Assembly: GCA_963721305.1 (NCBI GenBank)
Contig: CAVRIR010000005.1
Span: 310,001-374,000 of the forward strand
Direction of reading: 5' to 3'
Source of the DNA: DATAES01 sp963721305
GTDB lineage: Bacteria > Actinomycetota > Acidimicrobiia > Acidimicrobiales > JACDCH01
Length of the DNA: 64,000 nt
In this document: positions 16,814 through 26,004 of the stretch, in pieces
Position numbering within the stretch: position 1 is the stretch's first letter
Layout: the number at the start of each line of letters is the position of its first letter
The notes under the pieces: generated by a model
Told to the model about the DNA's origin: nothing
Database searches by the model: none
The model's input: the letters and a program-made list of their open reading frames with translations, nothing else
Translations under genes and position numbers: made by a program

Positions 16814-18040
16814 ATGCCGCAGCCGCCGCTCGCCGGGGTCCGCATCATCGAGAGCTCGATGCTCGGACCCGGGGCGATCACGACTCACCTGGCCGATCTC
16901 GGCGCCGAGGTCATCAAGGTCGAGTCCCCGCAAGGCGACTACATCCGCCAGATGACCTGGCCCATCGTCGAGGGCGTCTCGCTGATGCACCTCCACATCA
17001 GCCGGGGCAAGCGTTCGATCGTGCTCGATCTGCGGACGGACGAAGGTGTCGCGACCTACCTCGACCTCGTCCGCGGGGCCGACGTGGTCATCGAGGCGAT
17101 GCGCCCGGGCGGGCTCGAGCGCCGCGGTCTCGGCTACGACCGTCTGCAGGAGGTGAATCCGCGCATCGTCTTCTGCACGATCTCGGGCTATGGCATGACC
17201 GGACCGTACAAGGACATGCCGAGCCACGGCATCGCGTACGACGTGTGGGCCGGACTCGTGCAGCCCGACACGACAGAGGACGGGTTCGCGTTCATTCCCG
17301 AACATCCGTCGATGGGCATCCACGCGGGCCCGTTGTTCGGCGCACTGGGCGTGCTCGCCGCGGTCATACGGGCGCGTGCGACCGGTGAACCGACGCGACT
17401 CGAGATCGCGCAGTCCGACGCGGCGGCGGCCATGGACTGGCTGCGCTCGGAGACCTGGCGCGCCTACGAGCGCCCGGAGGACGAGGTCACCGGCAACGCC
17501 TCCGACAACTACCAGCGCCGCGCGCCTGGTACTGCGGGCATGAAGGACGGCGTGCGCTACCAGTTCTACGAGACGAAGGACAGCTACATCCTCTTCCAAG
17601 CCTCCGAGCGCGAGTTCTGGGAGAACTTCTGCCGTGGCATCGACCGTCCCGATCTCTTCGAGAGCAATCCGGGGTCGCAGTACGCCGACCATGCCGTCGG
17701 CAACGTCGAGCTCCGTGCCGAGCTCCGCGAGATCTTCCGTCAGCGCACGAGCGCGGAGTGGATCGCACTCGGTGAGCGAGTCAACACGCCGATCGTGAGC
17801 GTGAACACGCCGAAGACGATCGCCGACGATCCTCAGTTCCAGGATCGGATGCCGTGGCTGCCGCGCGACGTGCTCGGCTGCGAGCAGCTGCCGTCGCCGA
17901 TCAAGCTCGTCGGCGAATCGCTGCCCGTTCCGACGAAGGCGCCGACACCTGGACAGCACACCGACGAGGTGTTGCGCAGCGTGCTCGGTTACGACGACGA
18001 CCGCATCGCCGAGTTGCGATCGGCCGGCGCATTCGGCTGA
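16814..18040 (+). CDS. CaiB/BaiF family (class III) CoA-transferase
   Basis: The 408-residue protein shows the family III pattern: the opening LAGVRIIESSMLGPGAITTHLADLGAEVIKVE, SRGKRSIVLDLR, GADVVIEAMRPGGLERRGLG, and the typical ISGYGMTGPYKD. The Asp nucleophile of this family normally lies near residue 170. These enzymes move CoA between an acyl-CoA and a free acid without covalent CoA intermediates on an inorganic phosphate. An operator lies just upstream and a FadE34-type dehydrogenase 10 bp downstream, so activation of a steroid or fatty side-chain acid is likely. Confidence 0.92.
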   Translation: MPQPPLAGVRIIESSMLGPGAITTHLADLGAEVIKVESPQGDYIRQMTWPIVEGVSLMHLHISRGKRSIVLDLRTDEGVATYLDLVRGADVVIEAMRPGGLERRGLGYDRLQEVNPRIVFCTISGYGMTGPYKDMPSHGIAYDVWAGLVQPDTTEDGFAFIPEHPSMGIHAGPLFGALGVLAAVIRARATGEPTRLEIAQSDAAAAMDWLRSETWRAYERPEDEVTGNASDNYQRRAPGTAGMKDGVRYQFYETKDSYILFQASEREFWENFCRGIDRPDLFESNPGSQYADHAVGNVELRAELREIFRQRTSAEWIALGERVNTPIVSVNTPKTIADDPQFQDRMPWLPRDVLGCEQLPSPIKLVGESLPVPTKAPTPGQHTDEVLRSVLGYDDDRIAELRSAGAFG

Positions 18041-18050
18041 CCTGCTTCGC

Positions 18051-20156
18051 GTGTTCGATCTGACCGACGAGCAACAGGCGCTCGACGACGCCGTCGCCCG
18101 CCTGCTGGCGAAGTCGGCTTCGCCCGAGCAGGTCCGTGAGGCCGAGGCGGCCGATCCGGCGGGGTTCTCCCCCTCGGTGTGGCGCGGGCTCGTCGCGATG
18201 GGCCTGCTCGACGCAGCCGCGTCCGGTGACGCGACGCTCGCCGACCTCGCGGTGGTCTGCATGCGGGCCGGCGCCCAGCTTGCGCCCGTGCCGCTCGCGG
18301 AAGCGCTGATCGCGGCCCGTGCCACCGGACGGCACGTCGACGAGCGCATCGCCGTGTTCGCACCGCTCGGCATTGCTGACAGCGTCGCCCCGCTTGTTCC
18401 CGGCGGAGCCGTCGCGCGCGAGGTGGTGGGCGGCACCGGCGGCGAGCTCGTCACCGGCACGGTGCGCGGCACTCACGTGCACCCGACGCTCGGCGGGACG
18501 GCGGTCGCCGACGTTTCCCTCGTCGACGTGGGTCCGGTCGGCACCATCGCACCTGAGCGCGCCCTCGACGAGTGGCGCGTGCTCACCGCCGCCGCTCTCG
18601 CCGGTCTGGCACGCGCGGTGCTCGACCTCGGCATCGCCTATGTGCAGGAGCGTCACCAGTTCGGCGTCCCGATCGGCTCGTTCCAGACGATCCAGCACAA
18701 GCTCGCCGACCTCCACACCGCGGTCGACGGCGCCCGGTTGCTCGCGCTCGAGGCCGCAGCGGCGTCGGACGACGTCGCTGACGAAGACGCTTCCGCGCTC
18801 GCGGCGATGGCGTTCGACTACTGCGGCCAGGTGGCGGAACAGGCGGCAGCGGCGAGCCTGCACTTCCACGGCGGCTACGGCTTCATGCTCGAGTACGACG
18901 TGCAGCTGTACGTCCGCCGCGCCAAGGCGTTGCGGCTCGCCCTCGGTGATCCTCGCCAGCAGCGCATCGAGATCGCGGCGCGCCTCTGGGGCAACGGCGG
19001 CACCGGGTTGCATCGCCGGCTCGATCCGTCCACCGAGTCCTTCCGATCAGAGGTACGGGCGTTTCTCGACACCCACCTCAACGACGACATCATCGAGCGG
19101 GCGCACGCGACGGGAACGATGCACGACCCTGGTCTCCATCGCGCCATCGCCGCGCGCGGCTATCTCGCCGCAGGGTGGCCCGAGGAGGTGGGCGGGCAAG
19201 GACGCAGTGCGGTGGAGATGACGGCGCTCATGCAGGAGCTGTACGGCGCGGGTGCGCCGGTCGACGGCATGGGCATCGCATCGATGGTCGCGGCGACGCT
19301 CGTGCTGTGCGGCAACGAGCACCAGCGCACCGAGATCGTGCCGCAGATCCTCGCCGGCGACGCGCTGTGCTGCCTCGGCTACAGCGAACCGGACGCCGGC
19401 TCCGATGTCGCGGCGGTGCAGACCCGGGCCGTGCGTGACGGCGACGAGTGGGTCATCAACGGCCAGAAGATGTTCACGACGATGGCGCACGAAGCGAACT
19501 ACGTCTTCCTGCTGACCCGCACGACGCCGGAGAAGCCGAAGCACAAAGGACTGACGATGTTCTTGGTGCCGATGAGCGCGCCTGGCGTCGAGGTGACGCC
19601 CGTGCACACGCTCGGCGGCGAGCGCACGAACATCACCTTCTACACCGACGTGCGCGTGCCCGACTCGTGCCGTGTCGGTGACGTCGATGCCGGTTGGTCG
19701 GTGATGCATGCCGCGCTCGTGTACGAACGCAACAGCGCCAACTGCGGTGAGCCCGATCGCCTCGTGCGCGAGGTCGCGGCGTGGGCCCTTTCGACCGGCG
19801 CGATCACCGACCCGTTGGTCGCCGATCGCCTGGCCGAGCATGCCACCGCGATGGAGGTCGGCCGGCTGCTCGTGTTCCGCACCGCGGCCGAGGCCGCGAC
19901 GGGGGCGATGACCGCTGTCGAGGGCTCGATGGCGAAGCTGTACATCACCGAAGCGTTCACGCGCGCCGCATCCGACCTGCTCGACATCCTCGGCGCGCCT
20001 GGCGTGTTGCAGCACGGCGACGATGCCGCGCCGATCGCCGGACTGGTCGAGCACGCGTACCGGCACTCGACCGTCACGACGATCTACGGCGGATCGAGCG
20101 AGGTGCAGCGCGGCATCATCGCCGAACGCGGGCTCGGCCTGCCCCGAACCCGCTGA
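18051..20156 (+). CDS. Two-domain acyl-CoA dehydrogenase, FadE34-like
   Basis: The 701-residue protein is two acyl-CoA dehydrogenase units in tandem. The N-terminal half (1-~320; GLARAVLDLGIAYVQERHQFG, SLHFHGGYGFMLEYDVQLY) lacks a clear FAD middle domain. The C-terminal half (~325-701) has YSEPDAGSDVAAVQTRA, VINGQKMFTTMAHEANYVFL and STVTTIYGGSSEVQRGIIAERGLGLP. M. tuberculosis FadE34 (ChsE3) has the same fused layout and length and dehydrogenates the steroid side-chain CoA thioester. Here it is probably co-transcribed with the CoA-transferase. The specific substrate is inferred. Confidence 0.85.
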   Translation: MFDLTDEQQALDDAVARLLAKSASPEQVREAEAADPAGFSPSVWRGLVAMGLLDAAASGDATLADLAVVCMRAGAQLAPVPLAEALIAARATGRHVDERIAVFAPLGIADSVAPLVPGGAVAREVVGGTGGELVTGTVRGTHVHPTLGGTAVADVSLVDVGPVGTIAPERALDEWRVLTAAALAGLARAVLDLGIAYVQERHQFGVPIGSFQTIQHKLADLHTAVDGARLLALEAAAASDDVADEDASALAAMAFDYCGQVAEQAAAASLHFHGGYGFMLEYDVQLYVRRAKALRLALGDPRQQRIEIAARLWGNGGTGLHRRLDPSTESFRSEVRAFLDTHLNDDIIERAHATGTMHDPGLHRAIAARGYLAAGWPEEVGGQGRSAVEMTALMQELYGAGAPVDGMGIASMVAATLVLCGNEHQRTEIVPQILAGDALCCLGYSEPDAGSDVAAVQTRAVRDGDEWVINGQKMFTTMAHEANYVFLLTRTTPEKPKHKGLTMFLVPMSAPGVEVTPVHTLGGERTNITFYTDVRVPDSCRVGDVDAGWSVMHAALVYERNSANCGEPDRLVREVAAWALSTGAITDPLVADRLAEHATAMEVGRLLVFRTAAEAATGAMTAVEGSMAKLYITEAFTRAASDLLDILGAPGVLQHGDDAAPIAGLVEHAYRHSTVTTIYGGSSEVQRGIIAERGLGLPRTR

Positions 20157-20177
20157 CGCCCTGCAACCCCGGGAGTC

Positions 20178-21089
20178 TCAGTACCGCAGGCCCGGCGTCC
20201 TCGTCTTGAAGATGTCGGTGGCGATCTGCTGACCGAGCTTGGTCGCGTCCCAGCGCTTGCCGCCGTTGTTGAGCGTGGCGCCGTCGGTCCAGCCGTCCAT
20301 CAGGATCAGGTTCTCGGCCACGGCCCGGATCACCTGGCCGGTGACCAGTTGACTCTCGTCGCTGGCAAGCCAGGCGACGACGGGTGACGACACCGCGGGG
20401 TCCATCGGGTTCCACTCGTCGTCGGCGATGTCGTCGGCCTCGATCACCGTCGGCGCGTTCGGCATCGTGCCGGTGATGCGGGTCGCGGCGGCCGGGCCGA
20501 TGGCGTTGACGGTCACGCCCATCCGGTAGAGCTCGAGCGACAGCGTCTGCGTGAGACCAGCGATCGCTGCCTTCGCGGCGGCGTAGTTCGTCTGGCCGAA
20601 GTTGCCGACCAGGCCCGCCCCGGAGACCGTGTTGATGATGCGGCCCGTGAACGTCTCGCCGGCTTGGGCGCGGGCACGGAAGTGCTTCGCCGCGTGATGG
20701 CACGGCAACCACGTGCCGCGCACGTGGACGCGCATGACCGCGTCGAAGTCCGAGACCGGCATGTTCCAGATGACGCTGTCGCGCACGATGCCGGCGTTGT
20801 TGACGAGCACGTCGAGGTGGCCCCACGTGTCGACGGCCTGCCGGATCATGTCTCCCGACTGCGTCTCGTCGGACACGTCGCCGTAGCTGGCGATCGCCTC
20901 GCCGCCGCGCTGCTCGATGAGCTTCACGGTGAGATCGGCGTCCTGGCTCGCGCCTTCCCCACTGACGGAGCCGCCGAGGTCGTTCACCACGACCCTTGCC
21001 CCGTGCTTCGCGAGCTCGAGCGCGTGACCGCGGCCGATGCCGTGTCCCGCTCCGGTGACGATCGCCACCTTGCCGTCCAACAAGCCCAT
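20178..21089 (-). CDS. SDR, Hsd4A/MFE-2-like hydroxyacyl-CoA or 17beta-hydroxysteroid dehydrogenase
   Basis: This 303-residue SDR has the NAD(P) motif TGAGHGIG near residue 12, VVVNDLGG (NAD-type acid), NNAGIVRD, and the catalytic GQTNYAAAKAA Tyr/Lys. The long C-terminal extension (ENLILMDGWTDGATLNNGGKRWDATKLGQ) is typical of the Hsd4A/MFE-2 group that oxidises (3R)-hydroxyacyl-CoA or steroid 17-OH. ATG 21089 is preferred over 21101 because GGAG sits six bases upstream. It is last in a minus-strand run behind FadD genes; repeat element A lies between it and FadD. A paralogue is at 42016-42930. Confidence 0.85.
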   Translation of the reverse strand: MGLLDGKVAIVTGAGHGIGRGHALELAKHGARVVVNDLGGSVSGEGASQDADLTVKLIEQRGGEAIASYGDVSDETQSGDMIRQAVDTWGHLDVLVNNAGIVRDSVIWNMPVSDFDAVMRVHVRGTWLPCHHAAKHFRARAQAGETFTGRIINTVSGAGLVGNFGQTNYAAAKAAIAGLTQTLSLELYRMGVTVNAIGPAAATRITGTMPNAPTVIEADDIADDEWNPMDPAVSSPVVAWLASDESQLVTGQVIRAVAENLILMDGWTDGATLNNGGKRWDATKLGQQIATDIFKTRTPGLRY

Positions 21090-21125
21090 CAATTGCTCCA
21101 TTTCTGATTGTGCTGACTACGTGTT

Positions 21126-21172
21126 CTCCGGGGAGAAACGGGCGCGATAGCGCCCGTTTCCATCCAACATTC
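21126..21172 (-). repeat. 50-bp post-stop hairpin element, copy A
   Basis: On the minus strand, 11 bp after the FadD stop, it reads GAATGTTGGATGG, then an 11-bp stem (GAAACGGGCGC / GCGCCCGTTTC) with loop TATC, then TCTCCCCGGAG. The distal GTTC end is changed to AACACG. Five further copies are at 35933, 40920, 41964, 48996 and 58328. Confidence 0.85.
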
Positions 21173-21183
21173 CGTCTGGAGGG

Positions 21184-22731
21184 TCATGGTTTGGCGTAGC
21201 GGTCGCGGAGCTCGAACTTCACGATCTTGCCGGTGGGGTTCCGCGGGAGCGCGTCGATGAGCTCGAGCTGCTCGGGCAGCTTCTGCTTCATCAGTCCCCG
21301 CCCGAGCAGGTAGGCGCACAGCTCGTCCAGCGACGGTGCGTCGCCGGCATCCGCGGCGACGACCACGGCGCACGCCCGCTCGCCGGTGCGGTCGTCGGGC
21401 AGTCCGACGACGGCGACGTCCGCGACCTTCGGGTGCGTGAAGAGGATGTCCTCGAGCTCCTTCGCCGAGATGTTCTCCATGTTGCGGATGATGATGTCCT
21501 TCACTCGCCCGGTGATCCGGACGTTGCCGCGCTCGTCGAGCACCGCGAGATCGCCGGTGCGGAAGTAGCCGTTGTCGTCGAACGCGTCCGCGTCGAGCGT
21601 CGAGTCGATGTAGCCGCGCATGAGCATCGGTGCCTTGAGCCGGATCTCGCCCTCCGCACCCTGGCTGCCGCGCGAGCCGTCGGTCTTGACCGTGATGAGG
21701 TCGACACCGGTCACCGCCGCGCCCTCGGTGTTGGCGAGCACCTCGTCGCTGTCGCGCACGGATGCCATCGTCACGATCGGCGCTTCGGTCATCCCGTAGC
21801 CCGACACCACCCCGACGCCGCCGAGCTCGGACTTGACGTCGTAGTGCAACTGCGGCGGCTTCGGCGCGCCACCGCCGATATAGGCACGGGCCTTCGGGAA
21901 CAGCGGCGCGCTCTCGGGATGGTTGCGCTGATATGCGAGATACGCCATGTGGAACGGCGTACCGGCGCCGGCCAGCGTGACCTCGTTGCGTGCGAGCACG
22001 GGAGGCGTCGCTTCCGCGTCGAAGCCCTCGACGACGATCATCGTGCAACCGAACGCGAGCGCGCTGAAGATGTAGACGGCACCGGCGATGTGCGTGAACG
22101 GGAACACGCAACCGATGCGGTCGGACTCCGTGACCTCCAGTCGCTCGCACATGCCCACGGCTGCGGCGCAGATCGTCGCGTCGGTGTGCTGCGCGCCTTT
22201 CGGGTCCGCGGTCGTGCCGGACGTGTAGTAGTACCAGCGCACCGGTAGGTCAGCGGGATCGTCCGTCGCTTCGGGAGGCGGCGGAAGCTGCTGCGGATCG
22301 CCCTGCGGCAGTGCCCGGTTCGCCACCAGGATCTCGAGACCGGGCTGGCCCGAGGCGATCTCGCGTGCCATCTCCTCGTAGTCGAAGTTGCGCCACGAGC
22401 CGGGCACGACCAGCAGGCGGGACCCGGCCTGCTTCGTGATGAAGCCGACCTCCCGCTGCCGGTAGATCGGCAGCATCGGGTTCTGCACCGCGCCCAATCG
22501 CGACAGCGCAGACACGAGAACGATCGACTCGAGCCACGTCGGGAGCTGCCACGACACGACGTCGCCGGCGCCGACGCCGAGGCGCGCGAGACCGGCAGCG
22601 GCGCGTTCGGACTCGGCCTTGTACGCCGCGAACGTGAGCGCCCGGCCGGTGTCGTCGATCGCCATCACGCCGTCCGGTGTCGCCTGCACCCGCCTCTCGA
22701 GCAGCTCCCAGAGATTGCGAGCGTTGATCAT
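21184..22731 (-). CDS. Acyl-CoA synthetase (AMP-forming), FadD-type
   Basis: The 515-residue adenylate-forming enzyme has P-loop-like WYYYTSGTTADPKGAQHTD, the A5 motif GYGMTEAP, FRTGDLAVLDERGNVRITGRVKDII (A7/A8) and the catalytic Lys region LPRNPTGKIVKFELRDRY near the end. It activates a carboxylic acid to acyl-AMP and then to acyl-CoA. The substrate is unknown, but the neighbouring genes suggest steroid side-chain or related acids. ATG 22731 is preceded by GGAGG at 8 bp. Confidence 0.9.
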   Translation of the reverse strand: MINARNLWELLERRVQATPDGVMAIDDTGRALTFAAYKAESERAAAGLARLGVGAGDVVSWQLPTWLESIVLVSALSRLGAVQNPMLPIYRQREVGFITKQAGSRLLVVPGSWRNFDYEEMAREIASGQPGLEILVANRALPQGDPQQLPPPPEATDDPADLPVRWYYYTSGTTADPKGAQHTDATICAAAVGMCERLEVTESDRIGCVFPFTHIAGAVYIFSALAFGCTMIVVEGFDAEATPPVLARNEVTLAGAGTPFHMAYLAYQRNHPESAPLFPKARAYIGGGAPKPPQLHYDVKSELGGVGVVSGYGMTEAPIVTMASVRDSDEVLANTEGAAVTGVDLITVKTDGSRGSQGAEGEIRLKAPMLMRGYIDSTLDADAFDDNGYFRTGDLAVLDERGNVRITGRVKDIIIRNMENISAKELEDILFTHPKVADVAVVGLPDDRTGERACAVVVAADAGDAPSLDELCAYLLGRGLMKQKLPEQLELIDALPRNPTGKIVKFELRDRYAKP

Positions 22732-22759
22732 GGTTCGTGCCTCCGTCGTCTGCGGAGCC

Positions 22760-23389
22760 TCACGTCGCGTCGTCCAACCCGGCCATGGCGCGGAACTCTT
22801 CGGTCGTGTTGACGTGGGGGAATGGCTCGTCGGGGACCGGCACACCGAGCGCGTTGCAGATCGGCTCCCAACCGTCACCGGCCGTCCACTCGAGCAGCTG
22901 TTTCGGCTCGGCGTTCGCTCGCACCTCCGCGTTGTGTCGTTCGTAGGCGGCCATCGCGGCGTCCTTGTCGCGAACGTCCGCCTTGAAGCGGTTCTTGAAG
23001 ATGCTCTCGACCATCGCTGTCCAACCCGGCAGCTCGAGCGGAGCGGAATCCATGGCCTGGAAGATCGTGTCGCTCGCGCTCTTCCACCACGCCTCCGCGC
23101 TCGCACGCGTCGACAGCAGGACGATCGCGTCCGGATTGGCATCGGCCATCTCCCGCCAGAACGAACAACCGGGCCAGTCGACTGACGCGACGTAACCGTC
23201 TGCTTCGGGGAACGCCGACCAGTCGACCACGCCACCATCCGCGGCCGCCTGCCACACCGCCACGTGCTCGGGATGACCGAACACCTCGATCATGTGGTAG
23301 CAGGGGCCACCCAACAACTGCTCGAGCGCGATCTTCAACGAATGCGTTCCGGTGCGGCCCAATCCCGCGCCCACCACTCGAATGCTCAT
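22760..23389 (-). CDS. Sulfotransferase-family protein
   Basis: The 209-residue protein begins with the PAPS 5'-phosphosulfate-binding loop GAGLGRTGTHSLKIALEQLL and continues with LLSTRASAEAWWKS, as in the small sulfotransferase group common in actinobacteria and fungi. It would transfer sulfate from PAPS to an alcohol, for example a sterol-like or lipid hydroxyl; this is inference from context. It lies between two FadD genes, 1 bp from the end of the FadD19-like gene. Confidence 0.82.
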   Translation of the reverse strand: MSIRVVGAGLGRTGTHSLKIALEQLLGGPCYHMIEVFGHPEHVAVWQAAADGGVVDWSAFPEADGYVASVDWPGCSFWREMADANPDAIVLLSTRASAEAWWKSASDTIFQAMDSAPLELPGWTAMVESIFKNRFKADVRDKDAAMAAYERHNAEVRANAEPKQLLEWTAGDGWEPICNALGVPVPDEPFPHVNTTEEFRAMAGLDDAT

Positions 23390-23390
23390 C

Positions 23391-24959
23391 TCACATCATC
23401 TCCTTCACCGCGATCTCCTTCGCCCAGCCGTAATCGGCCTTGCCGACGGGCGATCGTTGCACGGCTTCGACGGCGACGATCGACCGCGGGAGCTTGTAGC
23501 CCGCGAGCTGCGTACGGCAGTGCTCGATCAGCGTGTCGTCGTCCAGGTCGTGCCCCGGTGTGACCTGCACGACCGCGGTGACCCGCTCGCCCCAACGGGG
23601 ATCCGGCACGCCCACGACGATCGCGTCGTACACCGCCGGGTGTGCGAGCAGGACGCCCTCGACCTCCTCGGGAAAGACCTTCTCGCCACCCGTGTTGATG
23701 CACATCGACCCTCGGCCGAGCAGCTGGATCGTGCCGTCGTCGAGCACGGTCGCGACATCACCGGTGAGCACCCACCGTTCCCCGTCGTGCTCGACGAACG
23801 TCGCCGCGGTCTTCTCCGGGTCGTTGTAGTACCCGACCGGGATGTGGCCTCGGCGAGCGACGCGGCCCTCCCGATTCGAGCCGGGCTCGATCAGTTCGAG
23901 GGTGTCGGGATCGAGCACGAGCGTCTCGTTGTCGAAGCTGGAGAACTTGCCCCCGCCGAAGCTGCGGGCCTGCGCGCCTGTTTCCGACGCCCCGTAGCCG
24001 TCGTTGAGGATCGTGTTCGGGAACGTCGCGGCCAACTCGTCGCGTCCGGCAGCAGACAGCGGCGCGCCGCCGGAACCGATCGAGATCAGCGACGACGCGT
24101 CGTAGCTCTCTCGGTGCGCGTTGTACTCGTCGACCAGCGGGCGCGCGACCGCGTCACCGATGATCGTGAGCGCCTGGACCTTGTGCTCGGTGATGAGTCG
24201 CCACACCTCCGCGTAGTCGGTGCGAGGCCGCGACGCGGTCAACACGCTCGCGCCACCGGACATCAGCCAGGCGAACACGGTCCACTGCGCCGCGCCGTGC
24301 ATCAGTGGCGCGAGCGGAAAGAACATGAGCGGGTCGCCGATGCGCTCGGGCATCTCCTCGGGCGTCCTCACCGGGTTGGCGCGGGTGTAGTCGCCACCGC
24401 CGAAGCACGAGTAGAACGCGTCTTCCTGGCGCCACACCACGCCCTTCGGCATCCCGGTGGTGCCACCCGTGTAGATGATGTAGAGGTCGTCGGCACTGCG
24501 CTGGACGGCGACGCGCTCCGGTGAGGACGCTTCGAGCGCATCCTCGTAGGCGCCGCCATCGCCGACCGAGAGCGTCGTCGTGAGCAACGGCAGTCCGTCG
24601 CGCACCGCGTCGATCCGCGGCGCGAACTCGGTGTCGTGGACAAGCGCCTTGAGATCCGCGTCGCGGAAGAGGTACCGCAGCTCGTCCTCGACGTACCGGT
24701 AGTTCACGTTGATGGGGACGGCCCGCAACTTGTATGCGGCCAGCATCGTCTCGACGTACTCGGTGCCGTTGTACATGTAGCAGCCGATGTGATCGCCCGG
24801 ACCGATGCCCTGCTCGGTCAGCCATGCCGCCAAACGATTGGCCCGCGCCTCGAGCTGCTCGTAGGTGAGCGTCCGTTCGACGGTGATCAGGGCCCGCCGC
24901 GTCGGGACGCGGTCGACCGCCGCCTCGACCAGGTCCGCCAAATTGAACGTCAGGCCCAC
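23391..24959 (-). CDS. FadD19-like steroid/acyl-CoA ligase
   Basis: The 522-residue protein aligns by eye along its length with M. tuberculosis FadD19 (ligase for C24 steroid side chains). It shares the opening LTFNLADLVEAAVDRVPTR, VNVNYRYVEDELRYLFRDAD, the P-loop IIYTGGTTGMPKGVVWR, GYGASETGAQ, INTGGEKVFPEEVE and the end RSPVGKADYGWAKE. GTG 24959 gives the family-typical start; an upstream ATG would add ~10 unmatched residues. It is co-directional with the cyclase and LLM genes upstream. The assignment to FadD19 function is inference from similarity. Confidence 0.88.
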   Translation of the reverse strand: MGLTFNLADLVEAAVDRVPTRRALITVERTLTYEQLEARANRLAAWLTEQGIGPGDHIGCYMYNGTEYVETMLAAYKLRAVPINVNYRYVEDELRYLFRDADLKALVHDTEFAPRIDAVRDGLPLLTTTLSVGDGGAYEDALEASSPERVAVQRSADDLYIIYTGGTTGMPKGVVWRQEDAFYSCFGGGDYTRANPVRTPEEMPERIGDPLMFFPLAPLMHGAAQWTVFAWLMSGGASVLTASRPRTDYAEVWRLITEHKVQALTIIGDAVARPLVDEYNAHRESYDASSLISIGSGGAPLSAAGRDELAATFPNTILNDGYGASETGAQARSFGGGKFSSFDNETLVLDPDTLELIEPGSNREGRVARRGHIPVGYYNDPEKTAATFVEHDGERWVLTGDVATVLDDGTIQLLGRGSMCINTGGEKVFPEEVEGVLLAHPAVYDAIVVGVPDPRWGERVTAVVQVTPGHDLDDDTLIEHCRTQLAGYKLPRSIVAVEAVQRSPVGKADYGWAKEIAVKEMM

Positions 24960-25071
24960 GATCCCCCCACGTTGCGAATGTAGGTGCATCGGCGGCGCCA
25001 GGGTGCCGCCAATGACCCGGAGTTCGAGTCCGGTTCTACTGGATTGCCACACTTCCGCGGAAGCCGGAGGA

Positions 25072-26004
25072 TCACTTGACCGCGACGGGGTTCACCGGTG
25101 ATCCCACGGCTCCGGTGAACGGCAGCGGGGACGCATCGAGGAGGAATTCGTAGGTGCCGTCGTCGGCGCAGTCGGCGGCCAGTGCCTCGAGGTCGAAGTT
25201 CTGTCCTTGCGTCATGCCCATGTCGCGCAGATGGAGCAGGTGCAGGGGGAACAACAGATCGTCACGCTCTCCGGGGTAGACCTCGAACGCGACGGTGTCG
25301 GTCGCGACCGCGGCCACGTCCCGGTCGCGGAACCACAGCGCGGTGGCCATCGTGAGCCCTGGCTGCTGTCCGGCGGTGTACGTCTGTCGGTCACGGGCTT
25401 TGAAGAGCTGCATGTTGCCGGTGCGGACCAACACCACGTCTCCCGGCTGGATCGCCGTCGCTGACTGCGAGAGGGCGACATCCAGATCATCCGGCCTGAT
25501 GCCGTACCCGCCGTCGAGACGATCCTGTCCGAGCGCGCGTGCGACGTCGAGCAGCACGCCGCGGGACACCAGCGTCTTGACCCTGGAGATGCCGCACTTC
25601 GTCGCGCCGCTCTCGGCCGTCGTGGTCGACGTCGGAAAGCCGTTGTAGAGCTTGCCGCTGTAGCTCACGTGGCTGAGCGCGTCCCAGTGGGTCGCAGCCT
25701 GCAGTCCCATGGTGACGATGTCGTCGCTGGTGCAGAAGCCGTCGGGAGATCCCTGGTACTCGCTGTTGAGCGCGACCATCGCGTGCAGCGGATTGATCCG
25801 TCCGGGGATGGACCCGATCTGTGGACTCTGCTGATCGAGTCGCACCGCGAGTGAGAACCGCCGACCCGTGCGCACCGCGGCCGCGCCGCGCCGTACGGCA
25901 TCGCCGTCGATCAGGTTGAGCGTGCCGATCTCGTCGTCGTCGCCCCACCGGCCCCAGTTCGACACGCGGGACGCGAGCTCGACGAACTCGTCCGGAAGGC
26001 TCAC
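25072..26004 (-). CDS. Cyclase family (kynurenine formamidase-like) hydrolase
   Basis: This 310-residue cyclase-family protein has the metal-binding ATHWDALSHVSYSGKLYN segment (HxxxxxH variant of HxGTHxDxP) and GDVVLVRTGNMQ. Family members hydrolyse amides or lactones with a metal ion. Its GTG start at 26004 overlaps the TGA of the upstream LLM gene, so both are probably translated together. The substrate is unknown; a ring-opening or lactonase step in the same catabolic pathway is possible. Confidence 0.82.
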   Translation of the reverse strand: MSLPDEFVELASRVSNWGRWGDDDEIGTLNLIDGDAVRRGAAAVRTGRRFSLAVRLDQQSPQIGSIPGRINPLHAMVALNSEYQGSPDGFCTSDDIVTMGLQAATHWDALSHVSYSGKLYNGFPTSTTTAESGATKCGISRVKTLVSRGVLLDVARALGQDRLDGGYGIRPDDLDVALSQSATAIQPGDVVLVRTGNMQLFKARDRQTYTAGQQPGLTMATALWFRDRDVAAVATDTVAFEVYPGERDDLLFPLHLLHLRDMGMTQGQNFDLEALAADCADDGTYEFLLDASPLPFTGAVGSPVNPVAVK

